DNA of 17,218 nucleotides from an uncultured Eubacteriales bacterium. GTDB lineage: Bacteria > Bacillota > Clostridia > TANB77 > CAG-508. Shown here one piece after another: positions 1-7,945 of this stretch (positions are counted from its first letter, which is position 1; each line of letters opens with the position of its first letter). Under the pieces are notes generated by a model. The model saw nothing but the letters and a program-made list of their open reading frames with translations, made no database searches and was not told the origin of the DNA. A program made the translations under genes and the position numbers. The stretch is taken from contig CABTXJ010000009.1 in the NCBI GenBank assembly GCA_902488785.1, forward strand, positions 1 through 17,218, read 5' to 3'.

Positions 1-1374
1 ATGATAATTAGAGATCTTAAAAAGAAAAGATTCTTAAAAGAAGTTTCGAAGGATTTAAGTTTTAATCTTTTAAAAACAAATAGAGCTAAACTTAAGATGC
101 CAAATAGAAATGAATTTTTAAACAAGAATTTTTCAGTTGATATGATATATCCTACGCCTTCTAATGAAGCAATATTTGAAGCATATACCAAAAATCTAAA
201 ACTAGATGATAATACATATAAAGATATTGGAATCACATATATAACAGAAAATATAGAATCATTAGAAAAAATAAAAAAGGCTTTAGACTTATTTAAATTT
301 GAATATACATATTTTGATTCAGAAAATAAAGATACTATTGGAATAAATCCGTTTGCAAATACAAGTGCAATAAGGTCTGCCAAAAATGTAGCAAATATAA
401 TATATACAATATCTATTTTAAACGATTCAAGTGTGCCTCTTGATGATGATACAGTTAAATTAATTGAAAATATTGCACTTATTCTAATTGAAACTTACCC
501 ATATACACATGATGGAATGTTGCCTAATTATGAAGATATATATAATCTTTTAAAGAATCTAGAATTACTTGATGTGTTAATAGGTCAATTTAAGGAAAAA
601 GCAGATAATGTTATTAATTATTCAAGTGTAGTTAACTATTTTGATACAGAGATATTTAAATCAGAAGATAGCAAGGCAAAGGCTAAAGATATGGTGATTC
701 AACCAATTAGATTACTTGAAAATATACTAGAAAATGAAAAGCTTAAAAAATTATTATGTAATAGAGAAAATAATATAAAGATTAAAAAGCATTTAACTGA
801 TGGTGATATCATGTTATTCCATATTGACAAAAATGATATTAATGCAGACTTAATTAAAATGATAATATTTAATATATATAGTTCTTCTGTTCAAGATAGA
901 GCAAAAGAATCAAAGGATAATATTCCTGGAATAATATATTTACCAAACTTTGGTAGGTACATAACAGATGACATATTATACAAAGTAAATAATTTCACTA
1001 AATATAATGTAGGATCAGTAATCTCTTCTGTAAGTATTAATCAAATAATATCTACTGCTGATGAAAAATTACTTTTTAACACTTTCAAAAATAAGATAAT
1101 CTTAAATACTGCATCTTCTGATGATATAGATAGATTCAAAAAAGATTTTGGTATTATAGATTCTGGTATACCAAATAATATTAAATTAAATAATAATATA
1201 TTAATGTATAATGTGTTATTAAACAATCATAATGCTACATCTGGTTATTTAAAATTTAAATATGCAGATGATGATTTAAAGAAAAAGTATACAATAAAAA
1301 AGTATGATTTTGAAAATCTAGACCCTAAAAACAATGATTTAACTGTTGCAATAGAGAACAATAAAAAAGAATAA
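1..1374 (+). CDS. TraG/VirD4-like ATPase-related protein, possibly 5'-partial at window edge
   Basis: The 457-residue reading frame opens with ATG at the first base of the window, so its ribosome binding site and true start cannot be seen and an N-terminal part may be missing. Its architecture resembles the post-Walker A part of TraG/VirD4/HerA-type DNA-pumping ATPases. There is a GINPF motif at about residues 114-118, a helical middle, a hydrophobic strand before NFGRY at about 312-320 where the family has its Walker B region, and a later strand followed by a DDIDRFKKDFGI stretch like the TraG C-terminus. No Walker A (GxxxxGKS/T) is present in what is visible. The usual Walker B acidic pair is replaced by Pro-Asn (YLPNFGRY). 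It therefore either continues upstream or is a degenerate, non-hydrolysing relative. The C-terminal tail is polar. It is convergent with the glmU-like gene. The family assignment comes from pattern memory only and is moderate to weak. Confidence 0.5.
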   Translation: MIIRDLKKKRFLKEVSKDLSFNLLKTNRAKLKMPNRNEFLNKNFSVDMIYPTPSNEAIFEAYTKNLKLDDNTYKDIGITYITENIESLEKIKKALDLFKFEYTYFDSENKDTIGINPFANTSAIRSAKNVANIIYTISILNDSSVPLDDDTVKLIENIALILIETYPYTHDGMLPNYEDIYNLLKNLELLDVLIGQFKEKADNVINYSSVVNYFDTEIFKSEDSKAKAKDMVIQPIRLLENILENEKLKKLLCNRENNIKIKKHLTDGDIMLFHIDKNDINADLIKMIIFNIYSSSVQDRAKESKDNIPGIIYLPNFGRYITDDILYKVNNFTKYNVGSVISSVSINQIISTADEKLLFNTFKNKIILNTASSDDIDRFKKDFGIIDSGIPNNIKLNNNILMYNVLLNNHNATSGYLKFKYADDDLKKKYTIKKYDFENLDPKNNDLTVAIENNKKE

Positions 1375-1416
1375 AAGAAGTAATAATCAAAAAATAGAAT
1401 AAAATAAATAGAAATA

Positions 1417-1444
1417 AAAAGCAGAAGAACTAACTTCTGCTTTT
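1417..1444. terminator. Bidirectional intrinsic terminator
   Basis: A perfect hairpin with arms AAAAGCAGAAG and CTTCTGCTTTT around a 6-base loop lies between two convergent genes. The T run follows the stem on the plus strand, and the A run before it gives a T run on the minus strand. It can therefore end both the upstream plus-strand gene and the glmU-like gene. Confidence 0.85.
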
Positions 1445-1469
1445 AACATTTATTAATAATTATATACTA

Positions 1470-2429
1470 TTATATTATAGTATTATCTGCTATTATTGTA
1501 CCATCTTCTATTTTAGTATTCTCAGATATATAACAATTATATCCAATATAGCAATCTTTTCCTATTCTTACTCCATCTTTTATTATTGTATTTGGTCCAA
1601 TAACTGTATCTTTTCCTATTTCTACATCATCATGTATATATGTACTGCTTCTATCTTCTATAGTCACGCCATTTTTCATATGACCTATGTTTATTCTCAT
1701 TTGCATAACTCTAGTTACTAATTCTAATTGTATCCTATCGTTTATTCCTAGTATTTCTGTCATATCTTTTAATTTGTATGTTCCAACATTTAATCCTTTG
1801 GCTATTGCTATTTTAACTATATCAGGTAGATTGTATTCACCTTGTGCATTATCATTTGTTATTTCTGCAAGTGTTTCTCTTAATGTATCTAAATCAACAC
1901 AGTATATTCCTGCATTAATTTCTTTAATATTTTCTTCATTAATAGTTAGGTCTGCTTGTTCTACTATTTTTGTTATTTTTCCATTTTCATCTCTTACAAT
2001 TCTTCCATAACCTATCGGATTTTCTATATCTGCAGTAAGTACTGTTAATGATTCTTTATCTTGTATATTCATTTCAAGCATATCTTTTATTGTACTTGCT
2101 CTAATTAGTGGAACGTCACCATATAGTATAATTGCTCTCCCATCTTTTCCTTCTAATTTTGGTAATCCTTTTAATACAGCATCTGCAGTACCCTTTTGTT
2201 CTGCCTGTTCTGCATATAATATATTTTCAAAATCTGAAAGTGCTTTTTTAACTTCTTCTTTTTTGTGTCCTACTATTGTAATTATTTCTTCACTTCCAAT
2301 TTCTTCAGCGGTTTGACATACTCTTTTTATCATTTCTTTTCCATATATTTTTTGAACTAATTTAGTATGTTCACTATTCATTCTAGTTCCCTTACCTGCC
2401 GCTATTATTATAGTATATAATTTATCCAT
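1470..2429 (-). CDS. glmU: GlmU-like UDP-GlcNAc pyrophosphorylase lacking the acetyltransferase domain
   Basis: This 319-residue protein should transfer UMP from UTP to GlcNAc-1-phosphate to make UDP-GlcNAc, the precursor of peptidoglycan and wall polymers, in the cytosol. The N-terminal nucleotidyltransferase domain is intact: AAGKGTRM at residues 10-17, AEQKGT at 76-81, YGDVPL at 103-108, GYGR at 140-143, NAGIY at 172-176 and NAQGEY at 194-199 all match E. coli GlmU. A left-handed beta-helix begins near 265 but runs for only a few hexapeptide repeats before TAA TAG. Full GlmU is about 455 residues, so the acetyltransferase active site and C-terminal tail are absent. No remnant of it is visible in the short space before the terminator. 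The start is supported by TAGGAGG just upstream of the ATG. GlcN-1-P acetylation would have to come from another protein. A general sugar-phosphate nucleotidyltransferase is an alternative, but the GlmU motifs are close. Confidence 0.85.
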   Translation of the reverse strand: MDKLYTIIIAAGKGTRMNSEHTKLVQKIYGKEMIKRVCQTAEEIGSEEIITIVGHKKEEVKKALSDFENILYAEQAEQKGTADAVLKGLPKLEGKDGRAIILYGDVPLIRASTIKDMLEMNIQDKESLTVLTADIENPIGYGRIVRDENGKITKIVEQADLTINEENIKEINAGIYCVDLDTLRETLAEITNDNAQGEYNLPDIVKIAIAKGLNVGTYKLKDMTEILGINDRIQLELVTRVMQMRINIGHMKNGVTIEDRSSTYIHDDVEIGKDTVIGPNTIIKDGVRIGKDCYIGYNCYISENTKIEDGTIIADNTII

Positions 2430-2487
2430 ATTACCTCCTAGTAATTAAAAATAATTATAGTATTTAATTACTCTTAAATATACAAAT

Positions 2488-2516
2488 ATTATATACATTA
2501 AAAAACATAATTTAAA
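2488..2516 (-). promoter_or_regulatory. Candidate promoter of the glmU-like gene
   Basis: Read on the minus strand, TTTAAA (2511-2516) and TATAAT (2488-2493) are separated by 17 bases and lie upstream of the glmU-like start. The -10 is perfect and the -35 matches 4 of 6. The surrounding DNA is extremely AT-rich, so a chance match is possible. Confidence 0.35.
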
Positions 2517-2544
2517 GAATAACTTAAATATGTTATTTTAACAT

Positions 2545-2570
2545 AGTAAAAGCACTAGATAATCTAGTGC
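2545..2570 (-). terminator. Terminator after valS
   Basis: Eleven bases past the valS stop codon, arms GCACTAGA and TCTAGTGC (2552-2570) form an 8-bp hairpin with a 3-base loop. It is followed on the minus strand by a short TTTT run. The T tract is short, so termination may be partial, but the placement is right. Confidence 0.65.
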
Positions 2571-2580
2571 CTATTGTTTC

Positions 2581-5070
2581 CTATTCTTCTTCTATATCTA
2601 ATTTAACATCTTCTATTGCATAATTAATATTTTCATCAGTATTGTCATCTTCTATTACATCTTTTTTGCTATCTTCATGTTCTTTAATATCTTTTAATGT
2701 ATAATTTCTTATAAACAATGTTGCCTTGAAATCTTTTTCTGATTTTTTAATTGCATCAATTGTTTTTTCATCAGTATATATTGTTACATCTTCTATAGGT
2801 GTTTTAAGTGAAACATTATTATTTGTTTTTTCACCTCTTAGCTTACTAATAATTTGTATAATATTATCACCTTCAGGCATGTAGTTTGAGTATTCTAATG
2901 GTTTAATAATTGTCTTATGTATAGATATTTGTCCTTTTTCTTCCCTATATAATTCTTGATATATATACTCTGTTATATATGGCATATATATTGAAAATGC
3001 TTGTATTAGTTTAAATAGTAGCATATGTACTGTAACTTGTCCTGAATATCTTTGTTTTTCACCAAACTCTTCTGGCCTATATAGTCTATGTTTAACTATT
3101 TCAATATAGTTATCACAGAAGTTCCAGAAAAACTTTTCTAATACATTTAGTGCAAGCCCTACTTCATATTCTTCTAAGTAATTAATATATGATTTTTCCA
3201 TTTCTTCATATTTAGATATTATCCATTTGTCTATATATTCAAAATCTGTAAAGTCTTTTCCAAACTTTTCTTGATTTTCTTTGAAATCACTTAAATGCAT
3301 TTCGATAAACTTAGATACATTAAATATCTTGTTTGCAAGTTTCTTTCCTCTTTTTAGTGTTTCATCTGCATAAATAATATCTGTTCCAAGTCTTCCTGTT
3401 CCTGCCCAATATCTAATATTATCTGCTGGCATTTGTTTTACTAAATCTGTTGGTTCAACCTTACTATTTCCCTTGCTTTTAGAAATCTTTTCACCTTTTC
3501 CTGCCATAACAAATCCACTTATCATAATATTATCCCATGGTCTTTTATTAAAATGATAATAGCTTTTAACTATTGTATAGAAATCCCATGTTCTAATTAT
3601 ATCTGATGCATTTGTTCTAAGAGACATTGGTATTAGTCCCTTTACTTCATCTTCTTCACCAATTCTTGCATTAATTATTGGTGTAATTGAAGATGTTGCC
3701 CATGTGTCCATTACATCTGTCTCTGGCACATAGTTTTCTGGATCATCTACTGGTGCTTTATCTACTAATGGGTTTACAGGAAGGTCTTCTTCTCTTGCAT
3801 ATACAGCTTCACCAGTTTTTTTGTTATACCATACTGGAAATGGTACACCAAAATATCTTTGTCTTGATATATTCCAGTCCCACATTACATTTTTAACCCA
3901 TTCTACATATCTTGTTTTCATATATGATGGATACCATGTTATTTCATCCCCTATTTTAAGGAATGCTTCTTTTTCTGATGTTGTGTCAATAAACCATTGT
4001 TTCATAACAGTATACTCAACTGGTGTAGAGCATCTTTCATGCACTTGTACTTCGTGTTCTAAATCTTCTTTATGGTCTAATGCACCTATTTCTTCTAAGT
4101 CTTCAATTATTTGTTTTCTTGCTTTAGTTACATATAGTCCTTCATATGGTTTTGCTTCTTTTACATTTTCTGCAGTTATTTTTCCATTTCTAGAAAGTAT
4201 ATTTTTAAGTGGTAAGTCATATTTTCTCCACCATTCAATATCTGTTTGGTCACCAAATGTACAGCACATAACTGCACCTGTACCTTTTTCCATGTCTACT
4301 TTTTCATCTGAAAGTATTTCAACTTCAATATCTATAAGTGGTATTCTTACCTTTTTGCCTATGTATTTTGTGTATTTTTTATCTTCAGGATTTACAAATA
4401 CTGCAACTATTGCTGGTAATAATTCTGGTCTTGTTGTTGCAATCATAAGTTTTTCATCTGATCCTACAATATCGAACCAAATATAGTTAAAAGTTGTTTT
4501 AACTGTTTTTGTTTCAAGTTCTGCTTGTGCAATTGATGTCAAACATTCATGACACCATAATGCTGGTGCATCTCCATGATAGCATTTTCCTTTTTTAATT
4601 AAATCTAAAAATGACTTTTGGCTTTGTTTTATTGTATCTTTGCTTACTGTCTTATATTTTCTATCCCAATCACAACTTATTGCCATTGTAGTAAAAAGAT
4701 CTTTAAATCCATCTTCATATTCATTTGTTATATCATAGCAAAGCTTACTAAATTCTTCTCTGCCTATTTCATGTGCCTTTTTTCCTTCTCTTTTTTCAAC
4801 TAATCTTTCACTAGGTAGTCCATTATCATCAAAACCAAAAGGATAAAATACATTATATCCTCTTAGTCTTTTGTATCTTGCTATCATTTCTGTTTGTGAG
4901 TATGAAAAAATATGTCCAATATGTATCTTACCATTAACTGTTGGTGGTGGTGTATCTATTGAATATGTTTCTTTATCTGAATTTTCATCAAACTTGTATA
5001 TTTGATTATCTTCCCAAAATTTTCTTATCTCTGCTTCTTTTTCTAATCCCTTATATTTTTTATCTAACAT
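2581..5070 (-). CDS. valS: Valyl-tRNA synthetase, archaeal-type
   Basis: This 829-residue class I aminoacyl-tRNA synthetase charges tRNA-Val in the cytosol. The catalytic domain carries PPPTVNGKIHIGH at residues 41-53 (HIGH signature 50-53) and KISKS at 528-532 as the KMSKS loop. A CHEC at 173-176 looks like part of a metal knuckle. An editing domain is present between the two signatures. The motifs GFDDNGLPSER (79-89), CTFGDQTDIEWW and IRYWAGTGRLGTD resemble the archaeal-type ValS group more than the common bacterial form. As in that group, there is no long C-terminal coiled-coil arm; the protein instead ends in an acidic tail of about 35 residues. Standard bacterial ValS is about 880 residues. 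The ATG is preceded by AAGGA at good spacing. The gene stands alone with its own promoter and terminator. No T-box leader is visible, although Firmicutes valS genes often have one. Confidence 0.95.
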   Translation of the reverse strand: MLDKKYKGLEKEAEIRKFWEDNQIYKFDENSDKETYSIDTPPPTVNGKIHIGHIFSYSQTEMIARYKRLRGYNVFYPFGFDDNGLPSERLVEKREGKKAHEIGREEFSKLCYDITNEYEDGFKDLFTTMAISCDWDRKYKTVSKDTIKQSQKSFLDLIKKGKCYHGDAPALWCHECLTSIAQAELETKTVKTTFNYIWFDIVGSDEKLMIATTRPELLPAIVAVFVNPEDKKYTKYIGKKVRIPLIDIEVEILSDEKVDMEKGTGAVMCCTFGDQTDIEWWRKYDLPLKNILSRNGKITAENVKEAKPYEGLYVTKARKQIIEDLEEIGALDHKEDLEHEVQVHERCSTPVEYTVMKQWFIDTTSEKEAFLKIGDEITWYPSYMKTRYVEWVKNVMWDWNISRQRYFGVPFPVWYNKKTGEAVYAREEDLPVNPLVDKAPVDDPENYVPETDVMDTWATSSITPIINARIGEEDEVKGLIPMSLRTNASDIIRTWDFYTIVKSYYHFNKRPWDNIMISGFVMAGKGEKISKSKGNSKVEPTDLVKQMPADNIRYWAGTGRLGTDIIYADETLKRGKKLANKIFNVSKFIEMHLSDFKENQEKFGKDFTDFEYIDKWIISKYEEMEKSYINYLEEYEVGLALNVLEKFFWNFCDNYIEIVKHRLYRPEEFGEKQRYSGQVTVHMLLFKLIQAFSIYMPYITEYIYQELYREEKGQISIHKTIIKPLEYSNYMPEGDNIIQIISKLRGEKTNNNVSLKTPIEDVTIYTDEKTIDAIKKSEKDFKATLFIRNYTLKDIKEHEDSKKDVIEDDNTDENINYAIEDVKLDIEEE

Positions 5071-5127
5071 GTTATTCCTTTTTCCTTTTATCTAAATATA
5101 TATCATATATTACTAATACATTTTTAA

Positions 5128-5148
5128 TTTATATTTATATTTATATTT
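5128..5148. repeat. Short hexamer tandem repeat in the valS leader
   Basis: Three and a half copies of TTTATA in a row lie in the 5' untranslated region of valS, read as TATAAA on the transcript. This is a simple repeat of the kind that can change length by slippage. No function is evident. Confidence 0.7.
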
Positions 5149-5171
5149 TAACTTTAACTTATTATTTTACC

Positions 5172-5180
5172 ATTATACCA
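5172..5180 (-). promoter_or_regulatory. Extended -10 promoter of valS
   Basis: On the minus strand the sequence reads TGGTATAAT, a perfect extended -10, placing a start site about 95 bases before the valS ATG. The -35 is poor. A 12-bp perfect palindrome, ATACATATGTAT at 5188-5199, sits in the spacer/-35 region and could be an operator or an AT-rich coincidence. The leader is AT-rich and contains a hexamer repeat but no T-box elements. Confidence 0.5.
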
Positions 5181-5231
5181 CAAATACATACATATGTATA
5201 TGTTAAGTAGCATTTAAAGTTTTCTTTATTG

Positions 5232-6080
5232 TTATTTTTCTTCATAAGTATCATAAATATTTCCAGTATATAGTCCAAAATTATTTATTTTTTCTGTTTT
5301 TACATAGTAATTATTCTTATCTATTACAGTCCTTTTTTCATAATTACCATCTTTATCTTCAGGTTTTTGTTTCTTCTCCTTATCTTCTTCTTTTTTTCTA
5401 GTTACTAAGCTTGTTAAATCAACATACACTTTTCCATTAGTTGAGTTATCTTTTGTTTTAAAAGAATTCCAAGCATGCCACTTGTTTTTTTCTTTATTAC
5501 ACTCAATATCTAGCAGTTCTAAAAAAGCAAAGAAAATGTTTGCAAATCCTGCACAGTTAGTTTCCTTATTTTTCAATATATATGATATTAGTAGTCTGTT
5601 TTTCAATACTTTCTTTGCTTCTTCATCAAATTCTTTTACATTATATTTTTCACTATATGCAATATTATCTACAATCCACTGTATCACAGTTATTACTTTT
5701 TCTTCTTCTGTTTGATCTTTATGTGTAATCTCTTCTATTATTTTATGTATTTTTATCTTAGATTCATTAAAATATTTTATACTATCTTCATAAAATCCTC
5801 TATCATAATATATTTTAATATCTATATCTGTGTTTTCTAAAATCTGTAATTCTTTAAAGTCTATATCTTTATATCTATCTTTAAATCCTTCAAAATTTAA
5901 ATATATCCTATTTATATTTTCAGCATTATCTTTTATATAGTTAATGTAGTAATCATCACTAGTTACAAAAATATATTCTTCTCTTCCATTTATCCTAAAA
6001 GATATCTTATCTTGTTTTAATTGTTCTGCTATTTCTTCTTGTATATCTTTTAAATCTTTTAAATTAAATATTCTTACCAA
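5232..6080 (-). CDS. Transglutaminase-like cysteine protein, TTG start
   Basis: This 282-residue protein has the transglutaminase-like core in its second half: Cys176 in NCAGFA, His202 in KWHAWN and Asp221 in YVDLTS form the expected Cys-His-Asp order. A preceding helix around residues 125-145 (VIQWIVDNIAYS) is typical of the family. Such proteins act as peptidases, crosslinkers or amidases; the substrate here is unknown. There is no signal peptide or membrane segment, so it is probably cytosolic. The N-terminal 110 residues are not recognised. The start is TTG: GGAG lies 7 bases upstream, overlapping the end of cmk, and the frame has no other Met codon at all. The lysine/glutamate-rich insert at about 228-245 looks disordered. 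It is the last gene of the P-loop/Asp23-cmk cluster, two bases after cmk. Confidence 0.75.
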   Translation of the reverse strand: MVRIFNLKDLKDIQEEIAEQLKQDKISFRINGREEYIFVTSDDYYINYIKDNAENINRIYLNFEGFKDRYKDIDFKELQILENTDIDIKIYYDRGFYEDSIKYFNESKIKIHKIIEEITHKDQTEEEKVITVIQWIVDNIAYSEKYNVKEFDEEAKKVLKNRLLISYILKNKETNCAGFANIFFAFLELLDIECNKEKNKWHAWNSFKTKDNSTNGKVYVDLTSLVTRKKEEDKEKKQKPEDKDGNYEKRTVIDKNNYYVKTEKINNFGLYTGNIYDTYEEK

Positions 6081-6082
6081 AA

Positions 6083-6820
6083 CTATTCTCCAAGTTTCCT
6101 TTTTTCTAATATTATCCCAACTATATTATCAATAACCTCTTGTAGATCCATATTAGTTGTGTCTATATATGTTTGGTTATTTGTTCTTTTTAATGAACCT
6201 ACTTTCTTGTTCATGTCTAAATGGTCTCTTTTCATTATTGCATCTAGTGTTTCTTCTAAAGTTTCTTCTATGCCTTTTTTTGTGTTTTCTTCATTTCTTC
6301 TTTTAGCTCTTGTTTTTGCATCTGCATCTAAATATATTTTAATATCTGCATCCGGAAATACAACAGTGCAAATGTCTCTACCTTCTGCAATAATATTTTC
6401 ATATTGTTTTGCAGTGTTTCTAATTATTTCTGTTATTGTATTTCTAACTTCTGGTATTGAAGATACTGGTGAAACTAATTTTGCAACTTTTCCTTCTCTA
6501 ATTTCTTTAGTTATATCTTCATCATTTAGCATTATCTTATCTTTCAAAGTATTATTTTTTTCATCTTTTGCTTTTAATATTTCCAATTTATTTTTGCCGC
6601 TATTTAGGCTTTCAACTATTTTTATAACTTCCTGCCTTATTAATTCATCTTCTAATATTTCTTTTTCAGTAATTTCTGGTATTATTTTTAATACTAGGTA
6701 TGTACTAGCCCTATATATTGCACCTGTATCTAAATTATATATATCCATATTCTTATCTTCTATATTTTTGGTTACAGTTGTTTTACCAGCTCCTGCTGGT
6801 CCATCTACTCCTATTATCAT
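6083..6820 (-). CDS. cmk: Cytidylate kinase
   Basis: This 245-residue enzyme phosphorylates CMP and dCMP with ATP in pyrimidine nucleotide recycling. The P-loop GPAGAGKT is at residues 7-14, the substrate motif LDTGAIYR is at 30-37, and EGRDICTVVFPDA (146-158) gives the conserved EGRD and TVVFPDA segments. An arginine-rich lid follows (RAKRR, about 171-175). The family usually has Gly where Cys151 stands (EGRDIGTVVFP), a conservative oddity. The length is slightly above the usual 220-230, with extra residues in the CMP-binding insert. GAGG lies 5 bases before the ATG. It sits between the P-loop/Asp23-like gene (18-base gap) and the transglutaminase-like gene (2-base gap), so the three are probably cotranscribed. 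Confidence 0.93.
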   Translation of the reverse strand: MIIGVDGPAGAGKTTVTKNIEDKNMDIYNLDTGAIYRASTYLVLKIIPEITEKEILEDELIRQEVIKIVESLNSGKNKLEILKAKDEKNNTLKDKIMLNDEDITKEIREGKVAKLVSPVSSIPEVRNTITEIIRNTAKQYENIIAEGRDICTVVFPDADIKIYLDADAKTRAKRRNEENTKKGIEETLEETLDAIMKRDHLDMNKKVGSLKRTNNQTYIDTTNMDLQEVIDNIVGIILEKRKLGE

Positions 6821-6838
6821 AATTACCTCTACTATATA

Positions 6839-7813
6839 CTATAATATACTATCTCTTAAATTAATATAATTTTCTTTTTCTTCTTTTTTCTTTTTGTCTA
6901 TTTCAATATCTTGTACTTTTATTTCTACATATATATTATTTACAGAAGTTGCTTTTTCAAATTCTCTTTCTAAATTGTTTTTAAATCTGTTTACTACATC
7001 TAATATCTTGTATCCATAAAATATTACAAGTTCCATAGATATATCCATTCTTTCTTCATCGTCTAATTGTGTTTTAGTTATCTGCACCTTATTTACTTCA
7101 GATATTGCTATATCATTTTTAGCAATTATTCTAACTAAATCTCTAAATGCCTTATCTTTTATTGTATATTGTCCTAAATAACTAAATGTAGGCCTAATTA
7201 TACTTTTTTCAGAAAGATATGGTTTCTTATTTTTTTGCAGTCTAAATATCTGCATTGGATCTAATAATATCCCCGAAAAATCTTTTTTAATTTCAAATGT
7301 TGGTACAGGTACAATATGTTTTCCTTGTTTTTTTCTAGTTTTAAGTGCTGCTTCCATTTCTTCTTCTGTTGCAACATCTTGTATGTATATAGTTTTTTGT
7401 ATCTTAGGTAGTTTCAAATTACCTGCTATTTTTTCTACCATTCCATCAGAAGTACCAAGTATTAATATTGATTCTAGCTTTTCTTTTTTTATGGCATTTT
7501 GTATATTTTTTTGTTCTTCTTCTTCCATAAAAAGTGCTTTTCTAATTGTCTGTATTTTAGTACTAGCTTTTTTAGCAGATTTCCCTGCAAGCACCCTGCT
7601 TCCTGAAATTAATAATCCATCATCAATAATTGCATCAATATTATTATCAAATGCAACTTGTTGCGCTCTATAGCTTTTACCGGTCCCAGAAGGGCCCACA
7701 AAAGCATACACTTTCAAATTATTTATATTATATGGTAACAATTTTGACACTGTATTTTTAAGTATTTTTTTTGTATCCATCCTATGATTTTCGTGATTAT
7801 TTATTTTTTCCAT
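6839..7813 (-). CDS. P-loop NTPase fused to an Asp23/Gls24-like domain
   Basis: This 324-residue cytosolic protein has two parts. The N-terminal half has a clear Walker A, GPSGTGKS at residues 40-47, followed by DDGLLISG (64-71), where the aspartates may serve as Walker B. ILGTSDGMVEKIA (118-130) resembles a sensor strand and helix. From about 205 to 305 the sequence follows the Asp23/Gls24 pattern: IRPTFSYLGQYTIKDKAFRDL, a central strand with ELVIFYGYKILDV, then a helix and a final VEIKVQDIEI strand. An Asp23-like domain on a nucleotide-binding domain suggests nucleotide-controlled attachment to envelope partners such as AmaP, but this is inference. GAGGG precedes the ATG. It is the first gene of a cluster with cmk and reads divergently from the C39-like pair. 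A lysine/glutamate patch lies near the C-terminus. The P-loop is certain; the Asp23 assignment is likely. Confidence 0.7.
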   Translation of the reverse strand: MEKINNHENHRMDTKKILKNTVSKLLPYNINNLKVYAFVGPSGTGKSYRAQQVAFDNNIDAIIDDGLLISGSRVLAGKSAKKASTKIQTIRKALFMEEEEQKNIQNAIKKEKLESILILGTSDGMVEKIAGNLKLPKIQKTIYIQDVATEEEMEAALKTRKKQGKHIVPVPTFEIKKDFSGILLDPMQIFRLQKNKKPYLSEKSIIRPTFSYLGQYTIKDKAFRDLVRIIAKNDIAISEVNKVQITKTQLDDEERMDISMELVIFYGYKILDVVNRFKNNLEREFEKATSVNNIYVEIKVQDIEIDKKKKEEKENYINLRDSIL

Positions 7814-7871
7814 TTTTCCCTCTAATAGATATTATCATATTTATACTTCTTTTTTAACTATTATAGTATAT

Positions 7872-7902
7872 TTATACAAAATATTGTATAATATATTATA
7901 AT
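7872..7902. promoter_or_regulatory. Divergent promoter region with inverted repeats
   Basis: The 132-base gap between divergent genes holds a perfect 8-4-8 dyad, TTATACAA (7872-7879) and TTGTATAA (7884-7891). It also holds an overlapping 14-bp palindrome at 7887-7900 and two TATAAT hexamers at 7887-7892 and 7897-7902 pointing to the C39-like genes. On the minus strand a TATAAT lies at 7860-7865 facing the P-loop/Asp23 gene. The second palindrome resembles a Fur/PerR-type box but its half-site spacing is off by one. Base composition makes chance dyads common. Confidence 0.4.
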
Positions 7903-7945
7903 TTAAAAGCATTTTATATAATAAAAAGCAATAAGGAGATTACTT

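Noticed and set aside
3821..4486. Plus-strand frame of 221 codons inside valS
   Set aside because: It is antisense to well-conserved valS sequence and its translation is Ser/Phe/Ile-rich with no recognisable motif.
5128..5148. CRISPR or phase-variable repeat
   Set aside because: There are only 3.5 copies of an AT hexamer, with no spacers and no coding effect.
5071..5231. Possible T-box riboswitch ahead of valS
   Set aside because: The leader is about 95 bases, almost all A/T, with no T-box sequence, specifier stem or terminator hairpin.
6159..6869. Plus-strand frame of 236 codons opposite cmk
   Set aside because: The minus strand encodes a clear cytidylate kinase; the plus translation is hydrophobic noise.
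7887..7902. PerR/Fur box
   Set aside because: The TATAAT/ATTATA half-sites are separated by two bases instead of the one base of the consensus, and such matches are expected by chance in this composition.
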